Shown piece after piece: positions 51,485-60,122 of a stretch of 64,000 nucleotides of DNA. The notes beneath the pieces were generated by a model. That model made no database searches, was not told where the DNA came from, and was given only the letters and a program-made list of their open reading frames with translations. Source of the stretch: an uncultured Flavobacterium sp. GTDB taxonomy: Bacteria > Bacteroidota > Bacteroidia > Flavobacteriales > Flavobacteriaceae. The position numbers and the translations under genes are program-made. The stretch is taken from positions 5,766,001 to 5,830,000 of the forward strand of contig NZ_OX638201.1 in the NCBI RefSeq assembly GCF_951805225.1, in the 5' to 3' direction. Within the stretch, counting starts at the first letter, position 1. Each line of letters starts with the position of its first letter.

Positions 51485-51738
51485 TTTTTTAAAATAAAAG
51501 TTGTTTTTAAGATTTGCTTTTGGATATCGTGGTAATTAGTCCTTCTTTAAAACATAGCCTATTTCATACGGATTGATGAGACGAATTTATAGTAATACTA
51601 ATAACTTTCTTAATGGATTAAGAAATGATTAACTAAAATGATTTATCAATTTGTCTCAAAAAAGGGTTCCAACTCTAGAAAGAGTTTCTTATAAAAAGCT
51701 GCGTAAATATCTGTGAATTTGTACAATATTGTTGAAAC
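51485..51738. repeat. Intergenic stretch with R1 repeat
   Basis: No gene is visible. GAGTTTCTTATAAAAAGCTG, followed by CGTAAATATCTGTGA (about 51685-51718), is a degenerate R1 copy. Otherwise I see nothing beyond AT-rich sequence. Confidence 0.5.
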
Positions 51739-51766
51739 AAAAAAGCTTCAGATTTCTCTAAAGCTT
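51739..51766 (-). terminator. Hairpin terminator, member of repeat family R2
   Basis: AAGCTTCAGA pairs with TCTAAAGCTT (one mismatch) around ATTTC/GAAA; on the minus strand a T run follows. It ends the TonB-C gene transcript and is like the initiator-tRNA terminator at 61049-61076. Confidence 0.7.
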
Positions 51767-51827
51767 TCTCGTTTTAGCGCTAACACGAAAATTCCCGAAT
51801 CATTTTACAGATAATCTGAAAAGAATA

Positions 51828-52820
51828 TTAGTGATCCAGAGATGAATTTATTCTATAAGGTATCGCATAAAGGCATCTTACCTTTTGTCCATTTTGAAGG
51901 CCGGGTTTCCATTTTGGGGATAATTTTAAAACTCTGATTAGTTCTTTTCCGGTTCCATATCCAAGATCTCTAAGGATTTTTATATCAGATAAACTTCCGT
52001 TTTTTTCAACTATAAATGTTGAGTAAATTTTTCCGCTAAGATCTTTTTCGTCTACTTTGAATTTTTTATCTACAAAATCCTGAAACTTACTTATTCCGCC
52101 TGGAAATTCTGGTTTAACATCTATACCTGCAGCGTTATATACAGTCTCTTGTACTTCATCTTCTACTTTTTCTTTTTGATAAACGACATCCCATTTGTGA
52201 TTGTATGTTTTTCCTAAAAAATTATAAGACACCACATCAGAAAGTTTAACAATCCAATATCCTTTAATGTTTTTGAGCAGATAATAATTTACGTATGTAT
52301 AACTGCTATTACTATTATTATCAGTGTTTTTTGCCGGAATAGCTTCTTTATAACTTATATAATCTGATACAATTTTTAGATCTTGTCTTTCAATTACTTT
52401 AAAAGTTTTAATGTATAAATAGTTTTTATCGGCTATAAAAGAACTAAAAGTTTCCGTTGAAGCCGCATCGATGCCTGGAATTCTTTGTAACCCGAGTTCT
52501 CTGGTGTAATAATATACATTGTCATTGTTTTTGTAATAATTAAACCAAAGCGAACGAAATTTATCACCATTAATATCTGTCAATTTCCCCTGGCAATAAA
52601 CCTGATTTTCTTTTTTATAAAATCCATAAGCATAATTCTCTGCATCTGGAACATAGGTGTAATCATCAGTACCGCACATCAAATAGGGTTCTAACGATTT
52701 TTGCTTAGTGTAACCTTTCGGAATTTTTAAAGTATAATCTCTAATTGCCGTATTAGCTTTTTTGTTTTGACAATTTGCGATGGAACAAATGCTTAAGAAT
52801 ATTAAAATTATTGTTTTCAT
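51828..52820 (-). CDS. TonB C-terminal-domain protein with DKNYY-like N-terminal part
   Basis: The 330-residue protein has a signal peptide ending near residue 18 (SIANCQNKKANT; the Cys may make it a lipoprotein). Residues 40-200 are beta-repeat-like with YYYTRELGLQRI and SFIADKNYLYIKTFK, similar to DKNYY domains. The last 95 residues form a TonB C-terminal domain: EFPGGISKFQDFVDKKF, TFIVEKNGSLSDIKILRDLG and SPKWKPGLQNGQKVRC. Such domains also occur in secreted Bacteroidota proteins unrelated to ExbBD energy transfer, and there is no N-terminal TonB helix and Pro region. It is followed by a carboxypeptidase-regulatory-like gene 43 bases upstream. Confidence 0.85.
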   Translation of the reverse strand: MKTIILIFLSICSIANCQNKKANTAIRDYTLKIPKGYTKQKSLEPYLMCGTDDYTYVPDAENYAYGFYKKENQVYCQGKLTDINGDKFRSLWFNYYKNNDNVYYYTRELGLQRIPGIDAASTETFSSFIADKNYLYIKTFKVIERQDLKIVSDYISYKEAIPAKNTDNNSNSSYTYVNYYLLKNIKGYWIVKLSDVVSYNFLGKTYNHKWDVVYQKEKVEDEVQETVYNAAGIDVKPEFPGGISKFQDFVDKKFKVDEKDLSGKIYSTFIVEKNGSLSDIKILRDLGYGTGKELIRVLKLSPKWKPGLQNGQKVRCLYAIPYRINSSLDH

Positions 52821-52863
52821 GAATTGCTTTTATTGTGTTGAATTTAGCTTGATATAATGTTTT

Positions 52864-53301
52864 TTAATCAAGACAATTGTAGAAACCGGTTTCCATTTTT
52901 TCTTTCAATTTTTTTACGGTTTTACGATAATATCTGGCATTAATTCTCCTGGATCTTTTACTTTCAAAAAACATTGGATAATCTATCAAAGTTGTATTTA
53001 AATTAATTTCGTAACAGTTTTTGTCGGTAACTAAAATTTTTTGAGTTTTAGAAAACATCAAAGTAACAGTTAATTCTTCGCCTTCTTTTACTTCTATTTC
53101 AAATTTACCATCATTGTCTGTTTTTGTTTTCCTTTCAGTTCCTATTACTTCAATATCAGCCTCAGCAACCGGCAAAGGAATACTTGAAAAATAGGAATTG
53201 TCAAAAACAAAACCTCTAATTAATTTGTTATTTGTCACTGATTCCTGTCCAAATGCGAGAATAGTTAAATGGCAAAATACGATACAGATAATTTTTTTCA
53301 T
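52864..53301 (-). CDS. Secreted protein with carboxypeptidase-regulatory-like domain
   Basis: The 145-residue protein has a signal peptide (KKIICIVFCHLTILAFGQ, cleavage near residue 19). It has a transthyretin-like beta domain: LIRGFVFDNSYFSSIPLPVAEADIEVIG, then TKTDNDGKFEIEVKEGEELTV, the carboxypeptidase-regulatory-like pattern often seen at the start of SusC/TonB receptors. Here it stands alone. The C-terminus is basic (ESKRSRRINARYYRKTVKKL). It lies between the TonB-C gene and a 503-residue secreted unknown on the same strand. Confidence 0.8.
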   Translation of the reverse strand: MKKIICIVFCHLTILAFGQESVTNNKLIRGFVFDNSYFSSIPLPVAEADIEVIGTERKTKTDNDGKFEIEVKEGEELTVTLMFSKTQKILVTDKNCYEINLNTTLIDYPMFFESKRSRRINARYYRKTVKKLKEKMETGFYNCLD

Positions 53302-53369
53302 GAATGACTTTTGATATTAATTTGGAATGTTTGAAACCTAAGTTTTGTAATGATTAATTATTTTCTAAT

Positions 53370-54881
53370 TTAATTATCTAAGTATTCGTTTCCTTTTAAA
53401 TCGAGCCATCCTTTTTGTCCGTTTGGCAATTCAAATCGGGCAAAATTCTCTTTAAAATCCTCAAGCTTTTTATATTTTATTTCTTTCCTTATCGGATAAT
53501 AAGTAAATAATCCGTCATTTTCAATTAAATATTTTTGATCACTAATAGTTTTAATTGAATCTAAGTTTTTAGGCAGTTTATTATTAAATGCAATAATTTT
53601 TTCGTCTGGATTTTCCGCAATTAAATATTCAATTGTTGTCAGATTAAATTTTCCGTTTTTGAGTTTTACATAGATCATAATTGGATCTTTAATACTAAAA
53701 GCGCCTATTTCAGATTGTACTGTTATTGAAGCCATTTCGTCTAAAAATTCAACAGTTTCAAATTCATTAGAATTCAAAAGTTGCAATTCTTTTCGAAAAT
53801 TTCGAACATCAGGAACAATTGAATTGATTGAAATAGAGTAAGGTTCTAAATAGAACATCCCATTTTTCTGAATGATCTTAAAATCAGCCGTCTGATCGTC
53901 AAAATAATCAGAAAAACTAACACTAAAAGGTGTGCCTTCCATATTATAATCACTCATTTTTGAATCTTTTCCGATTAGATTTATAGTTTTCAAAGAATTT
54001 CCTTCGATAATCTGCATTAAAGGAAAATGTTTTTTCAAACTAGCAGCTTTTAGATTTTGAATATTTAAATTTTGAAAAGCATAATTATAAAGATTTATTT
54101 TTCCTTTTTGATAACCTACGATGAAGAAATTATTAAAAGCAATTGAGTCAAATGATTTAGTTATAACACTTTCATTATAAATATCCTTAATTTTTAATTT
54201 CTTATTCCATAAAGTGTCAGTTTTATAGAAACCGTTGTTAATTTCTAATTTGCTTTCATTTCCAAAATATACTTCTGCAGTAGTAAAGCTTTTAAGTTTT
54301 TCTGTTTCATAATTTTTAAAAGCATCAATTAAATCCTTGTCTTTAAACAAAAAATTGACTTTCTCTTTTGTCGAAACGATAAAGCCTTCATTGTGGAAAA
54401 TAATTTTGTTATTATTTCCAAAATCCAGAATACAGTAATTCAGTAAAAACTTTTTGACCGGTTTATGAGATGAATCCTTGAGAAAATCTATAGCGAAGAA
54501 ATTTCTATTGTATTTGTAGAATTGATAATTATTCTCATGATTACTATTTTTAGTTATAACCTTTTTTGTTCCTAAATTTTCAAAATCAAACTTTACAATG
54601 TCTAAAGCAGAAATAGTTGCCGAATCTTTTTGAAGGTTATTTATTTCTTCCAGAGTTACATCGTCTAGTTCATATTTAGCTCCTGTAGATAAATCTTCAT
54701 AATCATTTATTCGAGGTAATTTTAGATGATAATATGAATTTCCTTTTTTTATAAAAACACCTTCATTAGCATTAATAAATTGTAGCTGACCTTCTTTGAT
54801 TTTAAAAACTTTTTGTCCAAAACAAACCTGAGCGAGAAGAACAAAAATGAAAAGTAATTTTTTAGAGTATTTTATAATCAT
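53370..54881 (-). CDS. Secreted protein of unknown function
   Basis: I start it at the ATG at 54879-54881 (MIIKYSKKLLFIFVLLAQV, signal peptide ending FGQ), giving 503 residues; a TTG four codons upstream is less likely. No known domain is evident. The body is beta-rich, with repeated short strands separated by polar loops (FKIKEGQLQFINANEGVF, later YFGNESKLEINNGFY). The C-terminus (FARFELPNGQKGWLDLKG) looks like one WG-type beta repeat. It probably acts in the periplasm. It is followed by two more secreted genes on the same strand, 68 and 43 bases apart. Confidence 0.75.
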   Translation of the reverse strand: MIIKYSKKLLFIFVLLAQVCFGQKVFKIKEGQLQFINANEGVFIKKGNSYYHLKLPRINDYEDLSTGAKYELDDVTLEEINNLQKDSATISALDIVKFDFENLGTKKVITKNSNHENNYQFYKYNRNFFAIDFLKDSSHKPVKKFLLNYCILDFGNNNKIIFHNEGFIVSTKEKVNFLFKDKDLIDAFKNYETEKLKSFTTAEVYFGNESKLEINNGFYKTDTLWNKKLKIKDIYNESVITKSFDSIAFNNFFIVGYQKGKINLYNYAFQNLNIQNLKAASLKKHFPLMQIIEGNSLKTINLIGKDSKMSDYNMEGTPFSVSFSDYFDDQTADFKIIQKNGMFYLEPYSISINSIVPDVRNFRKELQLLNSNEFETVEFLDEMASITVQSEIGAFSIKDPIMIYVKLKNGKFNLTTIEYLIAENPDEKIIAFNNKLPKNLDSIKTISDQKYLIENDGLFTYYPIRKEIKYKKLEDFKENFARFELPNGQKGWLDLKGNEYLDN

Positions 54882-55082
54882 CAGACAATTCAATTTTAAT
54901 TAGAGAAAGATAGCATTTTTATCGAAAAAGGAACCATTGTTTTGTTTCCGGTTTCTATCTCTATAGATGATTATTTGATGTAAAAGGTTGGGATGAACAA
55001 TGAAAATAAATTGTTTAATCAATATGCTTTTACATTGTTTTGAGGTAAAGTTGAAGTTTTGGTTTTTTAGATTAGATTTGTT

Positions 55083-55280
55083 TTGACAAGTGGCTCAAAG
55101 TCCAAGACATTTGCGGAACGCTTACAGGAACAATTCGAAGAACAGGTTCTTGCCCTGCCAGAACTCTGCAACTTTCAGTTATATTTGTTTAAGCCGAAAG
55201 AACTTAAAAGACAAATTTTAAATAATACTATTCTTAAAGATATAAGTATAATAATCGATAATCTGGAATATAAAAGATGA
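55083..55280 (+). CDS. Possible small ORF or relic overlapping a lipoprotein gene
   Basis: A 65-codon frame starts from TTG and reads TSGSKSKTFAERLQEQFEEQ, then VLALPELCNFQLYLFKPKEL. Its stop overlaps the next gene's ATG (ATGA), the usual sign of coupling. No family is recognised. It may be a shortened remnant of a larger gene, because the first 30 residues look like the middle of a helical protein and no ATG is available. Confidence 0.4.
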   Translation: MTSGSKSKTFAERLQEQFEEQVLALPELCNFQLYLFKPKELKRQILNNTILKDISIIIDNLEYKR

Positions 55281-55795
55281 TTAAAAATAGACTGATAATA
55301 TTCTTTTTACTTTGTTTCTATTCATGTAATTCAATTAAAAATGAAGATGATTATTCAACGTTTTTATCTGAAAAATATGAAAGCGATTTTGTAAAAAAAT
55401 ATTCTCTTTATAATATTTACAGCAAAGCAAATGGAGATTATATTAAAAATTATACTTCGTTTTGTCATGTAGAAAAATTAAATAACGCTCTTGATTATGA
55501 TATTATACAGTCATACCAAATTTATACTCTGAAAGACAATATTTATACTAGCACATTTAATTTCGAATTACTTCATTTCAAAGATGAAAAAAAAGCTGAT
55601 ACAATAATTAGGGAAATAGCAAGGAAAAACTGTATTGATGAGATTACTTTGAAAATTCATAGAATTTATCGAATAGGAACCAATACAGTGATATGTGTTA
55701 ACTATTCTAATTTTGACATTAATGATTATGAAAATTTTTTAATTAAAGAATTTGGTAAGCCCTTAACAATTGAAGTATTGAATGCTTCTTATTAA
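55277..55795 (+). CDS. Lipoprotein of unknown function
   Basis: The 172-residue protein has a lipobox FYSC (Cys 17). The mature part is alpha/beta-like (DYSTFLSEKYESDFVKKYSL, later IIREIARKNCIDEITLKIH, and YENFLIKEFGKPLTIEVLN). I do not recognise the family. It overlaps the preceding short frame by four bases (ATGA). It stands in the island of small unknowns after the RHS locus, where immunity-type lipoproteins would be expected; that is inference. Confidence 0.68.
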   Translation: MIKNRLIIFFLLCFYSCNSIKNEDDYSTFLSEKYESDFVKKYSLYNIYSKANGDYIKNYTSFCHVEKLNNALDYDIIQSYQIYTLKDNIYTSTFNFELLHFKDEKKADTIIREIARKNCIDEITLKIHRIYRIGTNTVICVNYSNFDINDYENFLIKEFGKPLTIEVLNASY

Positions 55796-55850
55796 TCTTA
55801 TTATCACTTAGTATTATTTTTTAACTTTTATCTTGTTTTAAATGTTTTGA

Positions 55851-56483
55851 ATGCTCAATCATTTAAATAATAACATCTCTATGAATAGATTAAAATATAA
55901 CATAATATCCCAAAAATTTGTTGCAACATATAAGGATATTCCTTTTGTAAGGACCAATTGTAAAAGTGATATAGAATATAATATCTCTGTTGAGGTTTTC
56001 GATACGGATTATATTAAGCCTTTTTTCAAAACACTTGATTTGTCTGATTTATATGCGATTCTTATTTTGGATTTGGAAGACGTTTTTCCTGATGCTAATT
56101 TGAGTTGTATTTCAAAATATAATGTTTACGATAAGAATATTGCGATCATTAAAATAGAGGCTAATTTTTTCATGAACATAAACTATAATAATAGAAATGA
56201 AGTTTCTATGCCATTTTTCTTCCGATCAAATAGTTTTGAAGAATTGAATATGAATGAGGTTTTGAATGAATGTTTATATGAAAGAGAAATTGGAAATTTC
56301 AAGAAGAGCATTTTAACAATTGATCCTTTAAAATTATTAGAAAACAAAGAGATTAGTTCAATTCTAGAATTCTACATCAATAGAACTGAAGCTTTTTTGG
56401 AGGATATTTTAAATTTAAAAGAAAATGTTCTAGATGTAAATGCAGATTACATTTCAAAAATAGAAATCAGTTTAGGATATTAA
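55851..56483 (+). CDS. Protein of unknown function
   Basis: The 210-residue protein is soluble and acidic, with no signal peptide. It begins LNHLNNNISMNRLKYNIISQ; an ATG at 55881 may be the true start. It contains DLSDLYAILILDLEDVFPDANL and a closing helical part (YINRTEAFLEDILNLKENV). The style resembles small cytoplasmic immunity-like proteins but no family is recognised. An R2 repeat and a coding relic follow at 56528-56644. Confidence 0.66.
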   Translation: MLNHLNNNISMNRLKYNIISQKFVATYKDIPFVRTNCKSDIEYNISVEVFDTDYIKPFFKTLDLSDLYAILILDLEDVFPDANLSCISKYNVYDKNIAIIKIEANFFMNINYNNRNEVSMPFFFRSNSFEELNMNEVLNECLYEREIGNFKKSILTIDPLKLLENKEISSILEFYINRTEAFLEDILNLKENVLDVNADYISKIEISLGY

Positions 56484-56527
56484 GATACAAAAGGGAAATG
56501 AACTTAGTAATTTTATATTACAACCAA

Positions 56528-56644
56528 ACCTCCAGATTTCTCTGAAGCTTTGTCTTAATAGTGGGAAGTATCAAAAGATTTAATCAATTTGGTGATTATT
56601 TTAATGACATTTTATCTGCTTGGGCAGAAGTTCACTTTACATAG
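56528..56644 (+). pseudogene. R2 repeat joined to a coding relic (copy B)
   Basis: TCCAGATTTCTCTGAAGCTT, followed by TGTCTTAATAGTGGGAA, is a near copy of the initiator-tRNA terminator and tRNA 3' end at 61049-61093. From 56561 a frame reads VGSIKRFNQFGDYFNDILSA, then WAEVHFT and a stop. It resembles the relics at 57299 and 60039. The rest of the gap to 56802 shows no gene. Confidence 0.5.
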
Positions 56645-56801
56645 ACATTTTAGAATTGTAAATTAGATTTTTATTTCAAAAGACTTAATAAATTTTAATA
56701 GAAACATTTCATATATTAGTTTGAAATAGAAGTAAGCTGATGACACAAAATTAATTTAAAAAAAACTTATTTAATTACTGTTACAAACAACCTCGAGTAC
56801 A

Positions 56802-57185
56802 ATGTATTTAATAATCTCAATTCTTTTTTCGATTTTTAATTTGAATACCCAATCGAAAGAAAAAATCTACTTTGGAAGATCACACAATTATAGTACAATT
56901 TATAGCTATAGTGTGGTTGAAATTCATATTTCTTCAGATTCGATAATGACAAGATATGATTATAGATTGCCGAATAAGAGAGAATGGAAAAACTACAAAA
57001 ATTATGAGGCTAAGAAAGAAGTGCAAATAATTTCAAAAAAAGGAAAATATTATTCATTAATTAATCCTGTGAATCATTTAGAAAATGAAATGCATTGTGT
57101 GAAAATAACAGATAACAGATTAATATATTATTATATGGCTTCAGATGGAAGTTTAATAAAAGGTTTTGCGTTTAAAAGAAAATGA
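56802..57185 (+). CDS. Small secreted protein of unknown function
   Basis: The 127-residue protein has a short hydrophobic N-terminus (YLIISILFSIFNLNTQS) that may act as a signal peptide. The rest is beta-strand-rich with many Tyr and Lys (IYFGRSHNYSTIYSYSVVEI, then SLINPVNHLENEMHCVKIT). No family is recognised. It is bracketed by two R2-plus-relic segments (56528-56644 and 57264-57366), suggesting that it sits in a segment inserted or duplicated with them. Confidence 0.65.
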   Translation: MYLIISILFSIFNLNTQSKEKIYFGRSHNYSTIYSYSVVEIHISSDSIMTRYDYRLPNKREWKNYKNYEAKKEVQIISKKGKYYSLINPVNHLENEMHCVKITDNRLIYYYMASDGSLIKGFAFKRK

Positions 57186-57263
57186 ACTTAGAATAATTCT
57201 CTATTTGATACTTTTCTAAGAAACATCTTGAAATGAAAAAATGAGAATGTTTTCTCAAAAAAT

Positions 57264-57366
57264 AAGCTCCAGATTTATCTGAAGCTTTGTCTTAGTAGCG
57301 GGAAGTATTCAAATATCTAACCAGATTATCTTCGATTATTACAATATTTTAGAATATGTATGTTAG
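57264..57366 (+). pseudogene. R2 repeat joined to a coding relic (copy C)
   Basis: AAGCTCCAGATTTATCTGAA, followed by GCTTTGTCTTAGTAGCGGGAA, is the closest copy of the initiator-tRNA terminator plus the last nine bases of the tRNA gene (compare 61053-61093). From 57299 a frame reads AGSIQISNQIIFDYYNILEY, then VC and a stop, similar to copies B and D. The remaining 130 bases before the AraC gene show nothing clear. Confidence 0.5.
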
Positions 57367-57494
57367 CTTTTTCTCTTCTTTTTGTTTGTATAGCCCTCAC
57401 ATAAATGCTAAAAAGTATCAATCAAATTAAAAATCTCGTTGATAGCAAGTGAATCCAATTTTAGGCATTAGGCTCTAACTTCCAATTGCAACCT

Positions 57495-58328
57495 ATGAAA
57501 ATAAAAGTTTATTCCCCTTCAAATCCTTTACTTAAAAAATACATAGAGTGTATTTATATACTCACACATACATCTGAAGAAAAACCCGCCAAATACATAA
57601 CCTTTCCATCTATTTTTACTATTGTATCAATAAGCGAAAAATCAAAAACTATTAATAAAGGAGATAAATTAATAATTGGGCAATGCGATGACAATAAGAT
57701 TGAAACAAATTTGGTATCTAATTTCAACAAGCCAGTCTACGTTCAATACGAAGGTAAAATAAACGAAATTACGATCTATTTTAAGCCGTTAGCTATTAAT
57801 TCATTTTTGGAGCATGAATTAAATCATTACAACAGTTCAAACTTTTCTGAATTTTTACCTTTTAAAGATTATAGAAAAGCTATGATTGAAATTCTTTCGT
57901 TGCAAAATGATACCGAAAAAATTCAAGCTTTAGAAAGTTATTGGTTATCCAAATTAATAGGGTTTCAGCATGATTTCCTTGAAACTATTTTGTCTGAAAT
58001 TATTTGTGAAGAAAATGCAGCTTTAACAATCACAGAACTATGCAAAAAAAATGCTATTTCACGTACAACATTAAACAAACACTTTGGCAGACACATCTGC
58101 AAAACACCTTCTCAATTCAAAAAGATACTAAGATTTAGAAATGCAGTTAATAAATACTCATCAAATAAAGCAAGAAACAACTTAACAGATATTGCATATT
58201 GTGTTGATTATTTTGACCAGTCCCATATGATAAGAGAATTCAAATCATTGACTGGGTTCTCTCCTAAGTCTTTTTTTAAAAAAACGACTGCGCTGGAAAA
58301 AAAACAAATTCACTGGTTGTTTTTATAG
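57495..58328 (+). CDS. AraC-family transcription regulator
   Basis: I start it at ATG 57495 (MKIKVYSPSNPLLKKYIECI), giving 277 residues; a TTG three codons upstream is less likely. An N-terminal sensor part resembles DUF6597-type AraC regulators (IYILTHTSEEKPAKYITFPS). The AraC HTH follows (residues about 175-265): LTITELCKKNAISRTTLNKHF and LTDIAYCVDYFDQSHMIREF, with SLTGFSPKSFFKK. The signal is unknown. It lies 75 bases before a beta-lactamase-like hydrolase on the same strand, which may be its target. Confidence 0.88.
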   Translation: MKIKVYSPSNPLLKKYIECIYILTHTSEEKPAKYITFPSIFTIVSISEKSKTINKGDKLIIGQCDDNKIETNLVSNFNKPVYVQYEGKINEITIYFKPLAINSFLEHELNHYNSSNFSEFLPFKDYRKAMIEILSLQNDTEKIQALESYWLSKLIGFQHDFLETILSEIICEENAALTITELCKKNAISRTTLNKHFGRHICKTPSQFKKILRFRNAVNKYSSNKARNNLTDIAYCVDYFDQSHMIREFKSLTGFSPKSFFKKTTALEKKQIHWLFL

Positions 58329-58403
58329 TTAGGTTTACATATGTACAATTTTTCCTTTTATGATGAAAGTACTTTTGTCACTTAATCATAAAATGATACC
58401 CAT

Positions 58404-59852
58404 ATGACAACCCGTCAAATATATTTTATTACCACTATCTTCTTCATAGCTCTTTTACAGCCTATCGTAGTCCAATCACAAAATTTAGAAAGTATAGTTT
58501 ATCCGATAAGATCCCAATTAAAAAATCTTGAAAAAGAAAACAACTTAAGTGGAGTCGTTCTTATTGCAAAAAATGGAAAACCAATATATAGAGAAGCATT
58601 TGGTTTTGCTAATTTACCGGACAGTATTAAAAATAAACCGGACACGAAGTTCAACTTAGCTTCTATAAACAAGATGTTCACAGGAATGGCTATTATGCAA
58701 TTGGTAGAATCTGGCAAAATTTCGCTTCAAGATAAAGTAGGCAAATATCTTTTGGATTACCCTAATAAAACTGTTGCCGACTCTGTAACAATTCATCAAT
58801 TATTAACGCACACTTCAGGAATGAATAGTTTTTGGGAGGAATATGACAAAGTTGCAAAAGAAAAATTCAAAACAGTTTCTGATTATCTTCCATTATTTGT
58901 TAATAAAAAACTAGCCTTTGCTCCAGGTAGTGACTTCTTGTATAGCAATTCCGGATACATGGTTTTAGGATTAATCATTGAAAAGGTGTCGGGTCAAAAT
59001 TATTTTGATTTCGTAAAAGAATATATCTATAAACCTGCAAAAATGATTAATACTGATGCTTACGAATTGGATAATGCTATTCCAAATTTAGCTACAGGCT
59101 ATACAATGTCATTGGAAGAACCAGGGCAATGGAAAAATAATATCTACTCAAATTTAGCAAAAGGAACTCCTGCTGGCGGCGGTTATTCAACAGTTGACGA
59201 TTTGTTGAGTTTCGCTAATGCTTTACAAAACAATCGTTTACTTAGCAAAGAAAATACGGCTATTTATACTTCTGGAAGGGTGAAATTTAGAGATGGAATG
59301 TATGGATATGGCTTTATGGAAGATACAATAAACGGACATCGGATCATTGGACATACTGGTGGGCATGATGGTATTGCTGATGAACTAATGATTTATTCGG
59401 ATTTGGGCTATACTGTTGTTATTCTAACAAATGGAGAAGTCGAAAATTATTGGGAAGCGAGTAATCTAATTAAAAAACAATTAGTGGGTTCAACACCATC
59501 AATTGACAACTTTTTTTACACTAAAGATATAATTAAGATAGTATGTAATAAAGGTTATGAAGCTGGGATAAAGGAAATAGAACAAAATTTAAATAAATAT
59601 TCATTAAGAGAAAGTCTTATCGAAAGATATGGTTGTAAGTTATTGTTCGAAAAAAAGACTAAGCAGGCAATAGATTTATTTAAGTTAAATAATCACCTTT
59701 TTCCAAACTCAACCTATGGCTATTATTATATAAGTGAGGCATATAGGTTTTCAGGTCAAAAAAAACAAGCCATTGAATATCTAAAGTTATACATTGAAAA
59801 AGAGCCAGAAGACAATGATGCTAAAATAAAATATAAATTGCTAATGAAATAA
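58404..59852 (+). CDS. Serine hydrolase (class C beta-lactamase/PBP-like) with C-terminal TPR
   Basis: The 482-residue protein has a signal peptide (cleavage near VQSQ, residue 26). The catalytic motifs are in order: SxxK as SINK (Ser87, Lys90), the Tyr-x-Asn motif YSN (Tyr180) and HTGG (His317) in place of KTG, typical of class C-like esterases/peptidases. The fold also shows LLTHTSGMNSFW and PAGGGYSTVDDLLSF. Residues 400-482 form TPR-like helices (AIDLFKLNNHLFPNSTYGYY, AYRFSGQKKQAIEYLKLYIE), usual in such Bacteroidota proteins. It acts in the periplasm on a peptide, ester or lactam. An R2 copy follows at 59934. Confidence 0.93.
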   Translation: MTTRQIYFITTIFFIALLQPIVVQSQNLESIVYPIRSQLKNLEKENNLSGVVLIAKNGKPIYREAFGFANLPDSIKNKPDTKFNLASINKMFTGMAIMQLVESGKISLQDKVGKYLLDYPNKTVADSVTIHQLLTHTSGMNSFWEEYDKVAKEKFKTVSDYLPLFVNKKLAFAPGSDFLYSNSGYMVLGLIIEKVSGQNYFDFVKEYIYKPAKMINTDAYELDNAIPNLATGYTMSLEEPGQWKNNIYSNLAKGTPAGGGYSTVDDLLSFANALQNNRLLSKENTAIYTSGRVKFRDGMYGYGFMEDTINGHRIIGHTGGHDGIADELMIYSDLGYTVVILTNGEVENYWEASNLIKKQLVGSTPSIDNFFYTKDIIKIVCNKGYEAGIKEIEQNLNKYSLRESLIERYGCKLLFEKKTKQAIDLFKLNNHLFPNSTYGYYYISEAYRFSGQKKQAIEYLKLYIEKEPEDNDAKIKYKLLMK

Positions 59853-59891
59853 CTACCGCTAACACTTGCTACAATATATTTGAGTATTTGC

Positions 59892-60122
59892 CGCGGCGGA
59901 TATGATTCCGATAGCTAGATTTTAAAATAAAAAAGCTCCAGATTTCTCTGAAGCTTTGTCTTAGTAGTTTGTCATGGTGGATATGATCGCGAAAACTTAA
60001 AATTGAAAATAAAAAAAACACCTCCTTTTTCAGATAGTGAAGTTGGAAGCATTCAAACATACAACCATTTTATGAATGATTTTTATAATGTGATTAGTTA
60101 TACTCAATCAGGTTTTAAATAA
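59892..60122 (+). pseudogene. R2 repeat and coding relic (copy D)
   Basis: AAGCTCCAGATTTCTCTGAA, followed by GCTTTGTCTTAGTAG (59934-59967), repeats the initiator-tRNA terminator. It is flanked by two related sequences (GGCGGATATGATTCCGA near 59894, GGTGGATATGATCGCGA near 59976). Further on, a frame from about 60018 reads PPFSDSEVGSIQTYNHFMND, then FYNVISYTQSGFK and a stop at 60120-60122, overlapping the ankyrin gene's end. It is like relics B and C. Confidence 0.5.

Noticed and set aside
44868..51718. R1 repeats as a CRISPR array
   Set aside because: Copies are far apart, differ in orientation and sequence, and have genes between them.
51828..52820. TonB-C protein as the energy-transducing TonB of an ExbBD system
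   Set aside because: It has a cleavable signal, no Pro-rich spanning linker, and no exbB or exbD nearby.
58404..59852. Class C-like hydrolase as a true beta-lactamase
   Set aside because: It has HTGG instead of KTG and a C-terminal TPR, the pattern of peptidase/esterase relatives in Bacteroidota.
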